Below are positions 45,786-58,103 of a DNA stretch of 64,000 nt, in pieces. The position numbers and the translations under genes are program-made. Under the pieces are notes generated by a model, which worked only from the letters and a program-made list of their open reading frames with translations, was not told the origin of the DNA and did not search any database. Source of the DNA: Hsuehochloa calcarea. Its lineage: Eukaryota; Streptophyta; Magnoliopsida; Poales; Poaceae. Position 1 is the stretch's first letter. Every line of letters starts with the position of its first letter. The stretch spans positions 50,912,777 through 50,976,776 of the forward strand of contig CM070609.1 of NCBI GenBank assembly GCA_036346395.1. Reading direction: 5' to 3'.

Positions 45786-48337
45786 TGGTCCTCCGCTAGA
45801 GATTTCTTCTGCTCCTAGTACTCATGTGGCATTAACCAATAATAACTTTAATAAAATATGAAACAATTCATATGAACTTTGAGGCTAACCAAAATAGAAG
45901 AGAACAAAAAAAAAAGAGAAAATGGGGAAAATGCCCTCTCAAGTTGAAGTGGAACTGTACTAATGACCCGAGCTATCTTTTTGTTTAGTATGGAATGATA
46001 TTTGATGTACACGCAATAATATGGGTGGTTCAGCTATGCCCCGTAGGTGCCCCCACACACCTCAGTCAGATCTACCACTGGACCCACCTCACTCTTAGGG
46101 TTTCCATAGAGACAACAACAATATACTGTCTCTTTAGTTGCCTCGGTAATGCATACAAACTTTTAATTACTACATGATGCTTTTTTTAAAAAGGCCCAAA
46201 AACATGTTTTTAGAGAGAAGAGTTCTCACTCCACCCCTGCTCCATGTTGTTTCTAGGTCTATATTTTTGGGTGATTTGGCATGAGCCGCCGTACCTTGCA
46301 TGAGAGTAGGCTTGAGCACTTTTGGTGCCCTCATCTCTCTACCTCAGCTCCAAGCTGATGTGGCATGGTTTTTGACACATCTAGACTTCTTCGTGGATAG
46401 CCACACCCTGGCCCGGCCCGAATTTTCTAGGCTCGAACCTGGTAAGCATGACAAAACAATGAAATAATTTTAAAACTGATATTTTATTCATTAAACTTTT
46501 TTATTCAGAAAATGGATTGAATAAATTTTATTCGCAAAAAATGGGATTTTTGCGCTTTGCCCTTGACCGGCCAGGCTTATCCCTGGCCATTTAAGGTCGA
46601 GTTTTTCCAATTACGGTGTTGACGCTCTATATGTGCGATTATTCTATATCAAGCGCACAAGTTAATTGCAGTTTTTCACTTGAGTATTACAGTGTTATCA
46701 AATCCACAGGAGCTAGAAACCTAACCTTAGGGTTTTCTAATTCAAGCCATCTAACTTGCCAAGAATCGAAACATTGCACGCATAAGGATATATAATTGAT
46801 CCTATATCGAGCCAGGGTAAAATAGTTCACTCTTAACTTGATAAGGGGTTCAACTTGATAAATGAGACTACTACATGCAAGCAATTTTACTCAATCTTAT
46901 TACTAATGCAAACGCTGCATCATAAGGTTAGGTTTATATTGTAAAGATAAGGTACTCGTACATAGGTGAGAAAGTTAATTACATGGAGCCGGACACATAC
47001 CCAACAACAACTGAAGATGGTTCTCCGTAACCTCGGCTTCACAGAGCCGACCCATCTCCTATCCTCGCTACATGACTACTAATGCCTCCCACAATTTTTT
47101 CGCCAAGGAGGAGGGTGCAACCAGTCAGCTGTTGACATCAGCAATCTAGTCAGTACTCAGTAGTACACTGATTCTTCATCTCCTTGCGTCTTTTTTTTTT
47201 GTTGTCTGGATTCCGAATTGGGCAAACCATATGTGGGCAATCCAGATTGGGATTGTGGGTATACTTTTGTACAATGAACTTCTTAATAAATGTTTCTTTT
47301 AGTTCCTGCCTTTTCTTATTCGATTCTGGTGCAGCTAGCAAGACTCGGATTATATGTTTTCTCGTCATTGCCATGCTATCATATGGATGATATTAAGGAC
47401 CTCATCATGTTAGACTAAATTCTTGCCAAGAAATGCCTGTGTGCTAAGACATTGCTCGGATCTGTTATTTATCATTGGAATGTTGTCAGTTCTCTAGCTC
47501 TAGTTCAATTTCATCAAGATAACTTCGTAAGGACCTTGATGCTAGTGTGATTTGTTTGTTCAAATCATGATGCAGTTTAATACTCTAGCAAGAATCATGT
47601 CAAATGCATTTCTAGTTCATCACCTGTTACCATTGTGAGCATAATTCAATCATCCATCATGCATTCATCCAAGCAATGCATCCACAGCCCTTCTGACACG
47701 GGCACAACGCATACACTTTTTGTTAAGAAGGAAGGAAGGATTAGAGACATTTGAGCAAACCTGGAAGGGCAGCTGGCCGAAGTTGTAGAGGCCTAAACCA
47801 CCACCCTCTCAATAGCCGGCAAGGCGAGGAGATGATGGCGGGTTCGGTGACACTAAGTATTTGGGCTAGGGTTTGCTGAAATCAGGAGGCAAGGGAAGGA
47901 TGATGTGACAATGGGTGTCCCGATCTTTCGACGAGAAGGATTACTCGATTTGGTAAAGACGACTCTTACGATTCGGCTACCAATCGCACACAATCAATAT
48001 GCCCAGCAATTGCTGAACCAACTCCAAGATTGTTATCGACCTTGCTAGAAGCACGATTGACCTGACCAAGAAGGTCTATTCCTACATGCAATTGAAGAAC
48101 AAGCAAGAACACGATAATAAGCAATCTGAAATTACAAATAGGATTAAAATACTCAATAAGGTGGGATTCCGAAGCAGTATTCAGGATTGATCTAGTCGAC
48201 ACAAACCAATACATGAAGCTGCAATGTAGCTAATTTTTAACTAAACGAAATCCACCAAACCCTAAGGATGGCGGCCACTATACGAAGGAGGAAGAGGAGA
48301 AGGGAGGGGTGGTGTCACTGTTCATATCAAATATATG
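45786..48337. other. Unassigned intergenic region
   Basis: About 2.5 kb without a recognisable gene. Open frames are short. The segment at 47880-48230 resembles the end of an LTR on the minus strand (ends with GGGACACCCATTGTCACA), but I could not define its termini. The segment at 47180-47400 looks like a 3'-UTR (TTAATAAATGTTTC) but no coding exon is attached. Confidence 0.35.
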
Positions 48338-49944
48338 TGTAGGGATACGGGTAGGTTATGATAGCTGGTAATTCAAAAATTCTACCACGCAAACCAGGAA
48401 GCTAGGCAAGCAAGAGATCACAAATCGTTACCAACAGACGTGCAATGCAGCGGAAGAAGAGTTGAAGCAGCCTGGTCCAACCAAGAGCGCGTCGATATAG
48501 TGGTTGTAGTCGATCGTCCAACATAGTTGATCGTTCAACGTAGTCGATCGCCCAGCGTAATCGTCGTCGATCGTCTCCTCCAGCAACCGATCGCTTTCCT
48601 TACTATATCGTGGATCGTCCTTGAGCACAACAGCAACCGCAGTAGCGCCTCTACGGTATCCACACGTCCAGGGTAGGAACACCGTACGCCGGTGTGCTAG
48701 CACTAAGTCGCACGGGAAGGCTCTCTCAAGAAGATAGCGGCTGGGGTTTGGAGCGACTCACGTTAACTCTTGTCGTGTGCCTACTCTGTTTCGTATATCT
48801 CCCAGCAGCCTCAAGCATCTCCTTAAATAGTACCCGTGACGGATCCTATTCGAACACGTTTGACAAATCGTATCCATCCTGTTTTGTTCCAACCCATTAA
48901 GTGTGTCACCCTGTAGGTTCATGTGTAGATCGATTGTGACTCGAAAACCTTTTCAGACCACGAGTCGTTAGTGGTACCTAGTAGGACATAACGATACCCA
49001 AATACACACAAATTATATCGGACAAATCTTAATACAATATGATCTACGACCAGGTCCTCATCACTTACGACCAGCTCATATCTCTATACGACCAGTTCGT
49101 ATTTAGTCATGACCAGTTCGTAACTCCTTACGACCAGGTTTCGACCACTCTGTGATTACGTTCGATCATTCTATGACCAGCTCGTATGTCCATACAACCA
49201 GTCATTAACTGATTGAACTAAGCAACCTACTCGTGTATTCTCCCTTTGCCTCACGATATCTGGTTGAACTCCAGGTGAGATATTATGTTATCCATGGACT
49301 GTTCAATACCAAGTTTCGGATAACTTCATGATATCGAACTCTTCGACCAGTAGTGGCATGGCCATGCACTTTCGTTATCCGACCACATCGAGGGGCCCAA
49401 AGACATCTCTCCTGTCACATTCCTCCGCATGTTTCATAGCATACTCAAAAGCTACCTTTATGACTACCCGGCTACAGAGTAGTCTTTGGTAACCCAAATT
49501 GTACTATTACATATGTAGGAAACCATGCTGATATCAGGTCTAAGGATTATACATTATCATTGCTTGAGACCAACTGCTGACACATGAAATCATAACAATC
49601 TCAGTAGTGTCTCAAGGTGTGTCAATCCAACACCATGTTCTCTAACATGTGTTCACATTATTGATTCGATATTCATATATCCATGACCGGTGAAGCATGG
49701 TCATCAATCAATACATGTGCTGGTCGATAGAGTCACTAGTATTCCGACCGGTGACTTTCGACCAGAGATACATTTAGAACGGCATCATCATAAGTTAAAA
49801 GAGCTTCACCAACAAGTCACATACTCGTTAATCTTTATAACTGATGATTCATTTAAGGAATAAAATAAAATTTATTTAATAACTCATAAACATAGACGTG
49901 ATACAATCATCTCTATAATTGCCTCTAGGGCATATCACTCCACA
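48338..49944 (-). mobile_element. 3' LTR of a copia element extending beyond the window
   Basis: The 1607-bp LTR starts TGTAGGGATACGGG and ends CACTCCACA. It is homologous along its length to the solo LTR pieces at 11088-11594, 13499-13652 and 19278-20248. Its high-coordinate side continues into internal sequence with an RNase H remnant. Confidence 0.82.
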
Positions 49945-50357
49945 CGATTAGTCCTGGATATGGTCGTATCACTATATGACTAGTCCTGGATCTATCGTAT
50001 CACTATACGACCAGTTCGTAACTGGTCGAACTTGCACCAGAGTCAATCATATAGGTATCTTATACCCATTGCTCTTGTGTGCGCCTCATGCTTAAGTTGC
50101 AGGAGGCTTTGTCAATGGATCAGCAATATTTAAATCCATGTGCACCTTGCATATCTTCACATCACCTCTCTCAATGATCTCACGAATGATGTGATATCGC
50201 CGAAGTATGTGCTTGGACTTTTGATGCGATCTAGGCTCCTAGCTTGTGAAATGGCTCCATTATTATCATAATAAAATTCCCTTGGACTAGAAGCACTCGA
50301 AACCACACCCAGTTCACAAATGAACTTTCTAATCCATACAGCTTCTTTTGCAGTTTT
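49945..50357 (-). pseudogene. Copia RNase H remnant
   Basis: The minus strand encodes KEAVWIRKFICELGVV and FYYDNNGAI, followed in a shifted frame by the end of the RNase H domain. The normal order is pol end, short spacer, 3' LTR. It is interrupted at 50357 by a gypsy-type LTR. The rest of the element lies beyond the window. Confidence 0.85.
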
Positions 50358-50980
50358 TGTGAGACCCCGGTTTATTGGGCTTGTAATGCTTAACCATCCA
50401 TTCGGTTCTAGCATTACAAATCAAATAAACCGAGACTCGAGATATGTATACTTCCCAGAAGTGCAGTATACATACCCCTTTTATAAAATTCATGCATCAA
50501 TTCCATTCATTCATATAGAACCGAAGCAATGCAACAAACCAGAAGATAACATAAATAAAGGATAGTTATTACAAAAGAGAGGCCGACCGGCCAAATGATA
50601 TATACATATAGAAATTGAACAGCGGAAGCAAAAGTGCCATAAGATGGCCATAAACCAAAAGAGCCAATCAGTGTGCCTTTAACCTACAAGGCAACCGACC
50701 AGACCGCCAAGCTAGTCGTCGAATCCACAGCACATTTCACAAAAGTGAGGCCCTTGGGGCTCACCCTCTTCCTCTGCAATAAATAGTTAAGCAAAGTAAA
50801 TGAGTACAAAAATTGTACTCCGCAAGACTTACGTGTAGAGTAACAGACCTATACATATGCTACATGCAAGCTTATTTAAGTGGAGGCTGTATGTTTCATT
50901 TTCAGCACAAAGCAATGTTTATTTGCAATAATGTAGTACATTTAAAAGCAAGTTGACAAATCCATTTTTAATGTTCAAAT
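50358..50980 (-). mobile_element. Gypsy-type LTR, third copy (left part)
   Basis: It starts TGTGAGACCCCGG and matches 13653-13963 followed directly by 15593-15909, without the solo LTR present in the first copy. The preceding five bases, GTTTT, are the expected left TSD. It is cut at 50980 by the full-length copia element and resumes at 61970. Confidence 0.88.
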
Positions 50981-52837
50981 TGTTGGACCGAAAAGGCGAC
51001 TAGAGGGGGGGGGGGGGTGAATAGGAGCACGCTCACTTTTTCACAAATTATGAACTCAACATAATTTCACTCCAATAGCTATTAGGAAGCTATGAAGATC
51101 AATATACCAGTACAGCGGAAGACTAGTATTGAATTCAAATTAATCCCCTAAGCAATATAACAAAATCATCAAAGATTAAAACAACACAGTGCACGGGCGG
51201 TCTGACCTCTGGACTCCACCGGTCGGACCGATTGCCGGGCGGTCGGACCATTATTATACCGCGGTCGGACCGGCCGCCAAATCGGTCGAGCCGGTCTTTG
51301 GGGCGGTCGGACCGGCGACTCGAAACAGATCCAAACAAAGAAAATCAGCCCGATGACGAAGTTGCAATTAGGTCAAACTTTTGATTCTCAACTCCAAACT
51401 TCACGAAACTTTGCACACACCTTCTCTAAGCTATTGAGGACCTATTCCAATCGAATATTATGATAATTCTTGGATAGATCCTGAACAGTTGTCAATTGAA
51501 TAACAGAAGGTCTAAAACCGGGCAAGAACGAAAACTTGATCCTAATGCTTGTTCGTGAGTGATTGATGATCAAGATGATCCTAGATAGATTCACATATAT
51601 CACAGTAAGCTAATTTACGTGAAAGAATCAATCACAAACTCGCAGATCAAAGAAAGCCCTAAAAATCACGAAATTGAAAGCAAGAGCGAAAAGAGACTTA
51701 TCTCAAGCAAACCTTGCATAGATTAAGAACTTAATTGCTGTTGGATTACACCCACACCATCATGGATCAGTGGTCAATACAAGATCATGAAATTCAACTC
51801 AAACCATCAAGCGCCCTAGCCTCCACCTCAACTCCCCCTAAGCCAATTAGGGTTTTGAAACAACAAAGAGGCGAAAAACAGCGAGAGAGATTGGTGCAGC
51901 CACCACCTCCTCCTATTTATAGTGGAGGCCTAGAACTTCTAGGGTTTGACTCTATTGGGCTCCCGTTAAGGCCCACTAACAAATGGGTCACACACGTACG
52001 CTTCGCAAAGCGCCGTCTTTAACCTTTTGACGTAAACCGCTTCACCATGCGCCATGGATTCGCCAATAGGTCACCCTTGTCCATCTTGTGTCACGCTTGA
52101 GTCCATTGACCTCACCCGGTATCGTCGATCGTTCTGGACCTCAACTCTCCAAGTCTAGTCCCGATCCTCCTCGCCGTTGACTGTCGTTGACCACCAAGCA
52201 ACCTGCACAACCATAGACAAGCAAACACGAATTCGGGAACAAGTTCTTCACAACTTGACCCATGTTAGTCAAAACATGCATCATGCAAACCATATGCCAT
52301 GATACCAATGACTTTGACCTAACAAAATAACATTGCCACGAAGTTGGCCGATGAACAAAGTGGAAACCGGTCCGACCGCTCCCTGTGAGCCGGTCGGACC
52401 GCCCTCTGGCCGGTCGGACCGCCCTCTGGCCGGTCGGACCGCTCCCTGTGAGCCGGTCGGACCGCCGCCAGGGACTTAGCCGAAATTCAAGCCCTGAAAT
52501 TCCGAAACCTTCTGGAAACTTAAATCGAATAGAACTTTTGCTTGGGAACTCCAAAAATTATGAGACCAAGTGCATTGGGATCCCCTCACTTGCCTACAAC
52601 ACCTATTTTTGGCCCAGCCAGTTCTGAACACTTTTAGGTCACAGCCGGTCCGACCGCCGCACATGGCCGGTCCGATCGATTTATGACGATCGGACCATCC
52701 ATGCTATGGCCGGTCGGACCGCCCCTGTCCAGAATGCCTGAAACTTTGTCGAAAACTCGTGGAACGAGAAACCAATAACGCCATTGCCAATTGTCACATC
52801 ATCCTAAGATCTGGAGCATATCCCCATGATATCCACA
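50981..52837 (-). repeat. 3' LTR of the SIRE-like element
   Basis: 1857 bp, TGTTGGACCG to GATATCCACA as read on the plus strand. Palindrome clusters lie at 51190-51320, 52365-52475 and 52640-52730. One unit around GGCCGGTCGGACCG is tandemly duplicated relative to the partner LTR. Confidence 0.93.
51913..51922 (-). promoter_or_regulatory. LTR TATA box
   Basis: CTATAAATAG on the minus strand. An identical box lies in the partner LTR at 61130-61139. Confidence 0.6.
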
Positions 52838-52848
52838 ATCTCCCCCTT
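52838..52848 (-). other. Polypurine tract
   Basis: AAGGGGGAGAT on the minus strand lies directly before the 3' LTR, where plus-strand DNA synthesis is primed. Confidence 0.8.
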
Positions 52849-54603
52849 GATGAAACATTGGCAATTATCCAGAAAAATGTAAGTAAGAGGTTTGAAAACG
52901 AGTTTACTCGCAGTTTTCGCACAAAGGCACAACTTGGTCCATAAGTAAGAAAAAGCAATGTAAATGACCAAGCTGGCATCAGAATAGTATAGGCATGTGA
53001 GATAAGGCAAAAGAAAGCATAAAAGCTTTGATTTCCAGAAAAGAGTCAAAATTCTCACATGAGGTCCATATGAAAGAACAATTGTTCAATTGACCTATGA
53101 TCATTGTGAGGATAAATGAATGCAATTCAAGTTCAGAATATTCAATAAGACAATAAGAATGCAACTCAAGAACTCCCCCTCACTATGATCCTCAAATTTC
53201 AAAAACTTTCAAAATTTCCAAATTTCTCCCTTTTGTATAATCTTCTCCCCAACATTGAAATATCTTCTCCCCCTTTGACAATGGAGTCATCAAGGAATCA
53301 CGCCTTCCCCTCGTCCAGAGATAACAAGTGCAGAATGGAGAGAGTAGCAAAAAGAAGAAGTATGCATGAAGTGCAATGAAGTGGCTTTATTTTTGTATTT
53401 TTCAATTTTTGATTACAAGAAGCTTTAGAGATTACCCGAAAGAGCTAGCCAGCATTTCAAATATTGCACAAATAACATATCAAGCCTGACAACGCTAGCA
53501 GGATCATGGTAAAACATGTATATCAAAGCTAAGCACAAAGGCTCAAAAGTAAAGCAGTAGATTTGATCAATTTAAGCAACGCTTCAAATTCAGCAAGTTC
53601 ATCAACAGGGATCCTAAAATGAAATTGGCCATGTCAAAATGTCAAAATGAGATAAAAAATCTAACAGAGACCACATTAAGAGTCAATCGGGTCCTGTATT
53701 GAATCATTTTGCTTAATATTTTGTAAAAGCCCATTTGTCAATATTTTTCTCATATGCATTGAATATTGAAGTTGACTAATGATCTAACTTAGTGGCAAGA
53801 TCCTGGACTAGGAGCCATGCACAAACTCATTCTAAGCTTCGACCAGAAGTTGATTAAAGGTATATCTTAGTAAAGAAGATCCTGGACTAGGAGCCATCCA
53901 CAAACTCTTTCTAAGCTTCTACCAGGGCGACAAATCTTGAGGTTCATGTCATTTCTGACAAGCAGTCCCCATGAGATCGTCTGGTTCATCAAACTATCTC
54001 CAAGTTCATGTCTTTGACAAGCAGTCTCGTTAGAATAGTTTGGCACAATTTAAGCATAAGACAATCTTGATTTTTCCTTTTTCACATGAGCAGTTTTAGA
54101 ATCTCAAGAACACAAAAGCTCAAGTAATGGTCAATTTTAGATCAAAGAGCTAACAAAGCAATTCTGACAGGGCCAATGTCACAAGAGGAGCACTAATTGC
54201 GCAACTCGCTAAAATATCCACAAATTGCAATTTCTTAGTTCAAGTTGTTTTAAAGTTTTAGCTCATATAGCAAAGACTTAGCTACACATGTAAAAGCATG
54301 ATAATTCTAGCAAGTCAAAGAACTAGACATGACATTGAGCACAAATTGAAATACTAAAGCTCCAAAGAGTAATAGGCAAAGCTTCATCAATTTTGAAAGA
54401 TAAGCAGACAATCTTATATTACAATGCATCTTTTTGGATTTTTCATGTCACTTGTTGTATTTTTCATATGAATGCAATATGATACAATGAGATGCAATAA
54501 AAAACCTAAAAGCCTAAAAAGTTCAAAAAGATCACTAAGTTCAGAAAAAGAACAATAAAAGATCAAAAGAACAAGGAAAGATCAGAAAAGGTTAAACTCC
54601 CCC
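52849..54603 (-). other. Non-coding 3' region of the SIRE-like element
   Basis: About 1.75 kb between pol and the polypurine tract without a conserved frame. It includes two imperfect direct repeats of about 60-80 bp near 53795-53925 sharing AGATCCTGGACTAGGAGCCA, and two more near 53940-54050 sharing GTTCATGTC and GACAAGCAGTC. Some SIRE relatives have an envelope-like frame here; I see none. Confidence 0.6.
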
Positions 54604-57600
54604 TCAAACCAACCCATAAGGATAAATTACCCCTAACTCACTTCTCAAGGTGGCAAACCTGGTTTGATCTAAGGGCTTGGTGAGAATATCCGCCAATTGA
54701 GCTTCGGACTCCACGAAGTGCATCACAATATCCCCTTTTTCAACATAATCTTTAAGGAAGTGAAAGCGAATGTCTATGTGCTTAGTCCTAGAATGTTGCA
54801 CTGGGTTTTTAGCAATATTAATAGCAGAAGTGTTATCACAGAACAGAGGAACACTAGCAAAATTTAACCCATAATCTTTCAAAGTGGACATCATCCACAA
54901 AATCTGGCTACAGCAACTAGCAGCAGCTACATACTCCGCTTCAGCAGTGGATTGTGCCACAGAAGATTGCTTCCTAGAAGACCAAGATACAAGTGAAGTG
55001 CCTAGGAAGTGACAGGTGCCTGAGGTACTCTTCCTATCTAACCGACAGCCCGCAAAATTAGAATCTGAAAAACCCCTAATGGACAAAGCTGAAGAGCAGG
55101 AATACCAAATGCCATATAAGAGGGTAGAGTGTAAGTACCTGAATATGCGCTTAACGGCTTGGCGATGGGAAGTTCTTGGAGACGCCTGAAATCTTGCACA
55201 AAGGCATACCGTGAAGTGAATGTCCGGTCTCGAGGCTCATTAGATACGAAGGAGCCGATCATGCTCATACTCGTGTTGATCCACGACTTCTCCTTCCTCA
55301 TCCGGATCTAAAGCGATCGGTTGCCATGGGAGTGGAGATTGGCTTGCAGTCACCCATGTTAAAGCGTTTGAGTAGATCTTTAGTGTACTTTGTCTGATGG
55401 ATGAAAGTTCATTCCTTGCATTGCTTGATTTGAAGTCCCAAAAAGTAATTAAGCTCTCCCATCATACTCATCTCAAATTCCCTGGACATAGTCTCAGAAA
55501 AACTGGAAACAAGAGCATTAGAAGAACCACCAAAAATAATATCATCCACGTAAATTTGAGCAAGCAGGAAGTCATTGCCACGCCTAAGAATGAATAGAGT
55601 TTTATCCACTTTACCCATCTCAAAATCATTCTTAAGCAAGAAAGTCTTAAGTCTATCATACCAGGCTCTAGGGGCTTGCTTAAGACCATACAAGGCTTTG
55701 GATAGCTTGAAAACACGATTTGGATACTTGGGATCCTCAAAACCCGGGGGTTGCTTAACATACACTTCCTCCTCTATGAAACCATTTAAAAAGGCACTTT
55801 TAACATCCATCTGATATAATTTAAAACATTTTGATGCAGCAAATGCGAGCAAAATGCGAATGGCTTCTAGTCTAGCAACAGGAGCAAATGTCTCATCAAA
55901 ATCTAACCCCTCAACTTGGCTGAAACCCTGAGCTACCAATCTGGCCTTGTTTCTAACCACAGAACCATCCTCACCTTGTTTATTCTTGAACACCCAACGG
56001 TTCCTATAACATTATGACCACTAGGAGGTTCTACTAGGTTCCAAACCTTGTTTCTTTCGAAATTCTCTAACTCCTCATGCATGGCATTTACCCAGCTAGA
56101 ATCAGATAAAGCATGTGATATATCGCGGGGTTCAAAAGACGCAACAAAAGCCGAATGAGAGTAGAGATTTTGATCAGTATACCTGGAGCGAGTACCTCGC
56201 TCATGTAGATTACCTATTATCTGATCCGGAGGATGCTGTTTCTGAATGCGAAGTGGAGCGCCCGGGGGAGATAGTGTTTCTTCGACCTCCGCAGGTACTG
56301 ATGATGATGATGATGCAGCAGGAGCCTCAACAGAAGGTGAAGTAGACGTAGCAGGTTCTTGTACCAAAATGGGAACCTCAGCAGCAGCAGATGAAGGACA
56401 TATATCAGCTTCGTCCTCATCTTCCTCCACAAAAATGCTCTCTGTCACCTGTGAATCATCTGTAACAATGGATCTAGCTCCAGGGCTAGTCTCATCAAAA
56501 GTGACATTATAAGTCTCCTGAATAAGGTTAGTCTCAGTATTAAAAACCCGAAAACCCCTCGAATGAGTAGGATAACCCATAAATATCCCATCAAAAGTCC
56601 TTGATTCAAATTTATCTAAGTTTCCTGTTTTAAGAATAAAACATTTTGATCCAAAAACTCGAAAGTGCGAAACAGAGGGTTTTCTACCAAAACGAAGCTC
56701 ATAAAGAATCTTGCCTAAAGATGGTCTTAAAAAGACACGATTTGCAATATGGTAAGCTGTAGCAATAGCTTCGGCCCAAAACCTCCTCGGTGTGCTATAC
56801 TCATCTAGCATCGTCCTAGCCATTTCGACTAAGGTCCTATTCTTCCTTTCCACCACGCTATTTTATTGAGGGACGTGTGGAGAGGAGAACTGATGCTCAA
56901 TACCGCGCTCAGCACAAAAAGAAGCAAACGAAGCATTTTTGAACTCCGTGCCATTGTCACTGCGGATCGCTCTCAGGGCACCAGGAAGCTCAGAAGCCAA
57001 ACGAAGAACAAGGTCATGAAAATAACTAAAAACTTCATCTTTTGAAGCAAGAAAGAACACCCAAGAATATCTTGAAAGATCATCGACTATGACAAGAATA
57101 TACCATTTTTCACCGACTGACCGGACTCTAGCAGGACCAACAGTATCCATATGAAGCAACTGTCATGGTCCGTCAGTCATAACCATAGTCACAGAATGGT
57201 GTGAGGCGGCAACTTGTTTGCCATGCCTACAGGGCGCACATACAGCATCCTTGACAGCTTTGAGTTTGGGCAAACCTCTCATGAGATCAAGGTTGCTAAC
57301 TCGCGTCAGATGATCAAAACCAATGTGCCCCAAACGTCGGTGCCAAAGCCAGAAATCAGAAGAAGACGTAAGCAAACATTTAAGGGATCCAGCAAGAGAT
57401 TCTGAAAAACCAGCTCCAAAAATTCTACCAACTCTAGATATTCCAAACACAAGCTCACCAGTAGAATCAAGCACACGACAAGCATTTTTCTTAAATACAG
57501 TCTCATAGCCATCATCAAGAAGCTGAGAGACAGAAAGGAGATTATACCTAAGCTTGTCCACAAGAGCGACATCCTTTAGGATGAATTTGTTGTTCACCCT

Positions 57601-57849
57601 AATTGATCCTGTTCCTTCAATTCGCCCTTGTGTATCATCTCCAAAGGTGATGAAGTCATCACCTGTTGCCCGCGTGAAAGAAGTGAACCATCTTGAGTTT
57701 CCGGTCATGTGGCGTGAACACCCGGAGTCAACGAACCACGTGTTCTTCCCCTTTCCGCGGTAATCCTGAAAATCAAGGAACAGAAGAGCGATGTGTCTCA
57801 ATACTGGGGTTAGATAAACAAGATTTAGGAATCCAGTACTGAGACACAC
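54604..57849 (-). pseudogene. Copia pol remnant of the SIRE-like element
   Basis: Protease with the active-site triplet in FVDSGCSRHMTG (DSG at 57721-57729); integrase zinc region (LWHRRLGHIG ... CAPCRHGK); integrase core with Asp in LLHMDTVGP and IRSDNGTEF and Glu in GIEHQFSSPH; reverse transcriptase with YVDD at 55541-55552; RNase H ending at 54604. Breaks: a stop at 56863 just after the integrase Glu, a one-base frameshift near 56000 at the start of the reverse transcriptase, a stop at 55409, and several frameshifts between 55090 and 55310. Several domains are intact individually, but no full polyprotein can be made. Confidence 0.9.
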
Positions 57850-58103
57850 GTCTGCAAGGAGTATACAAACCAGAAGTACTATCCTTGATTTTATCTAAAA
57901 TTCTGTTATGAGCAATGTTTAAATTAACATGGGAATTAACCTGTCCAGGGGCGGTCCGACCGGCGTTGTTCTGGCGGTCAGACCGGCGACCAAATCGGTC
58001 AGACCGGTGACCACCAAATGATCGGACCACCCACTGAAAGAACATGAGAATTATGATATTTAGAAACATAATGATTAGCATGTGAGAAAAATCCTAGTCC
58101 AGG
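57850..58103 (-). other. Gag-protease spacer with palindrome cluster
   Basis: This stretch separates the gag frame from the protease frame and has stops in all likely frames. It contains four CGG-N5-CCG-like units (about 57948-58030) of the type otherwise seen in the LTRs. Confidence 0.6.
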
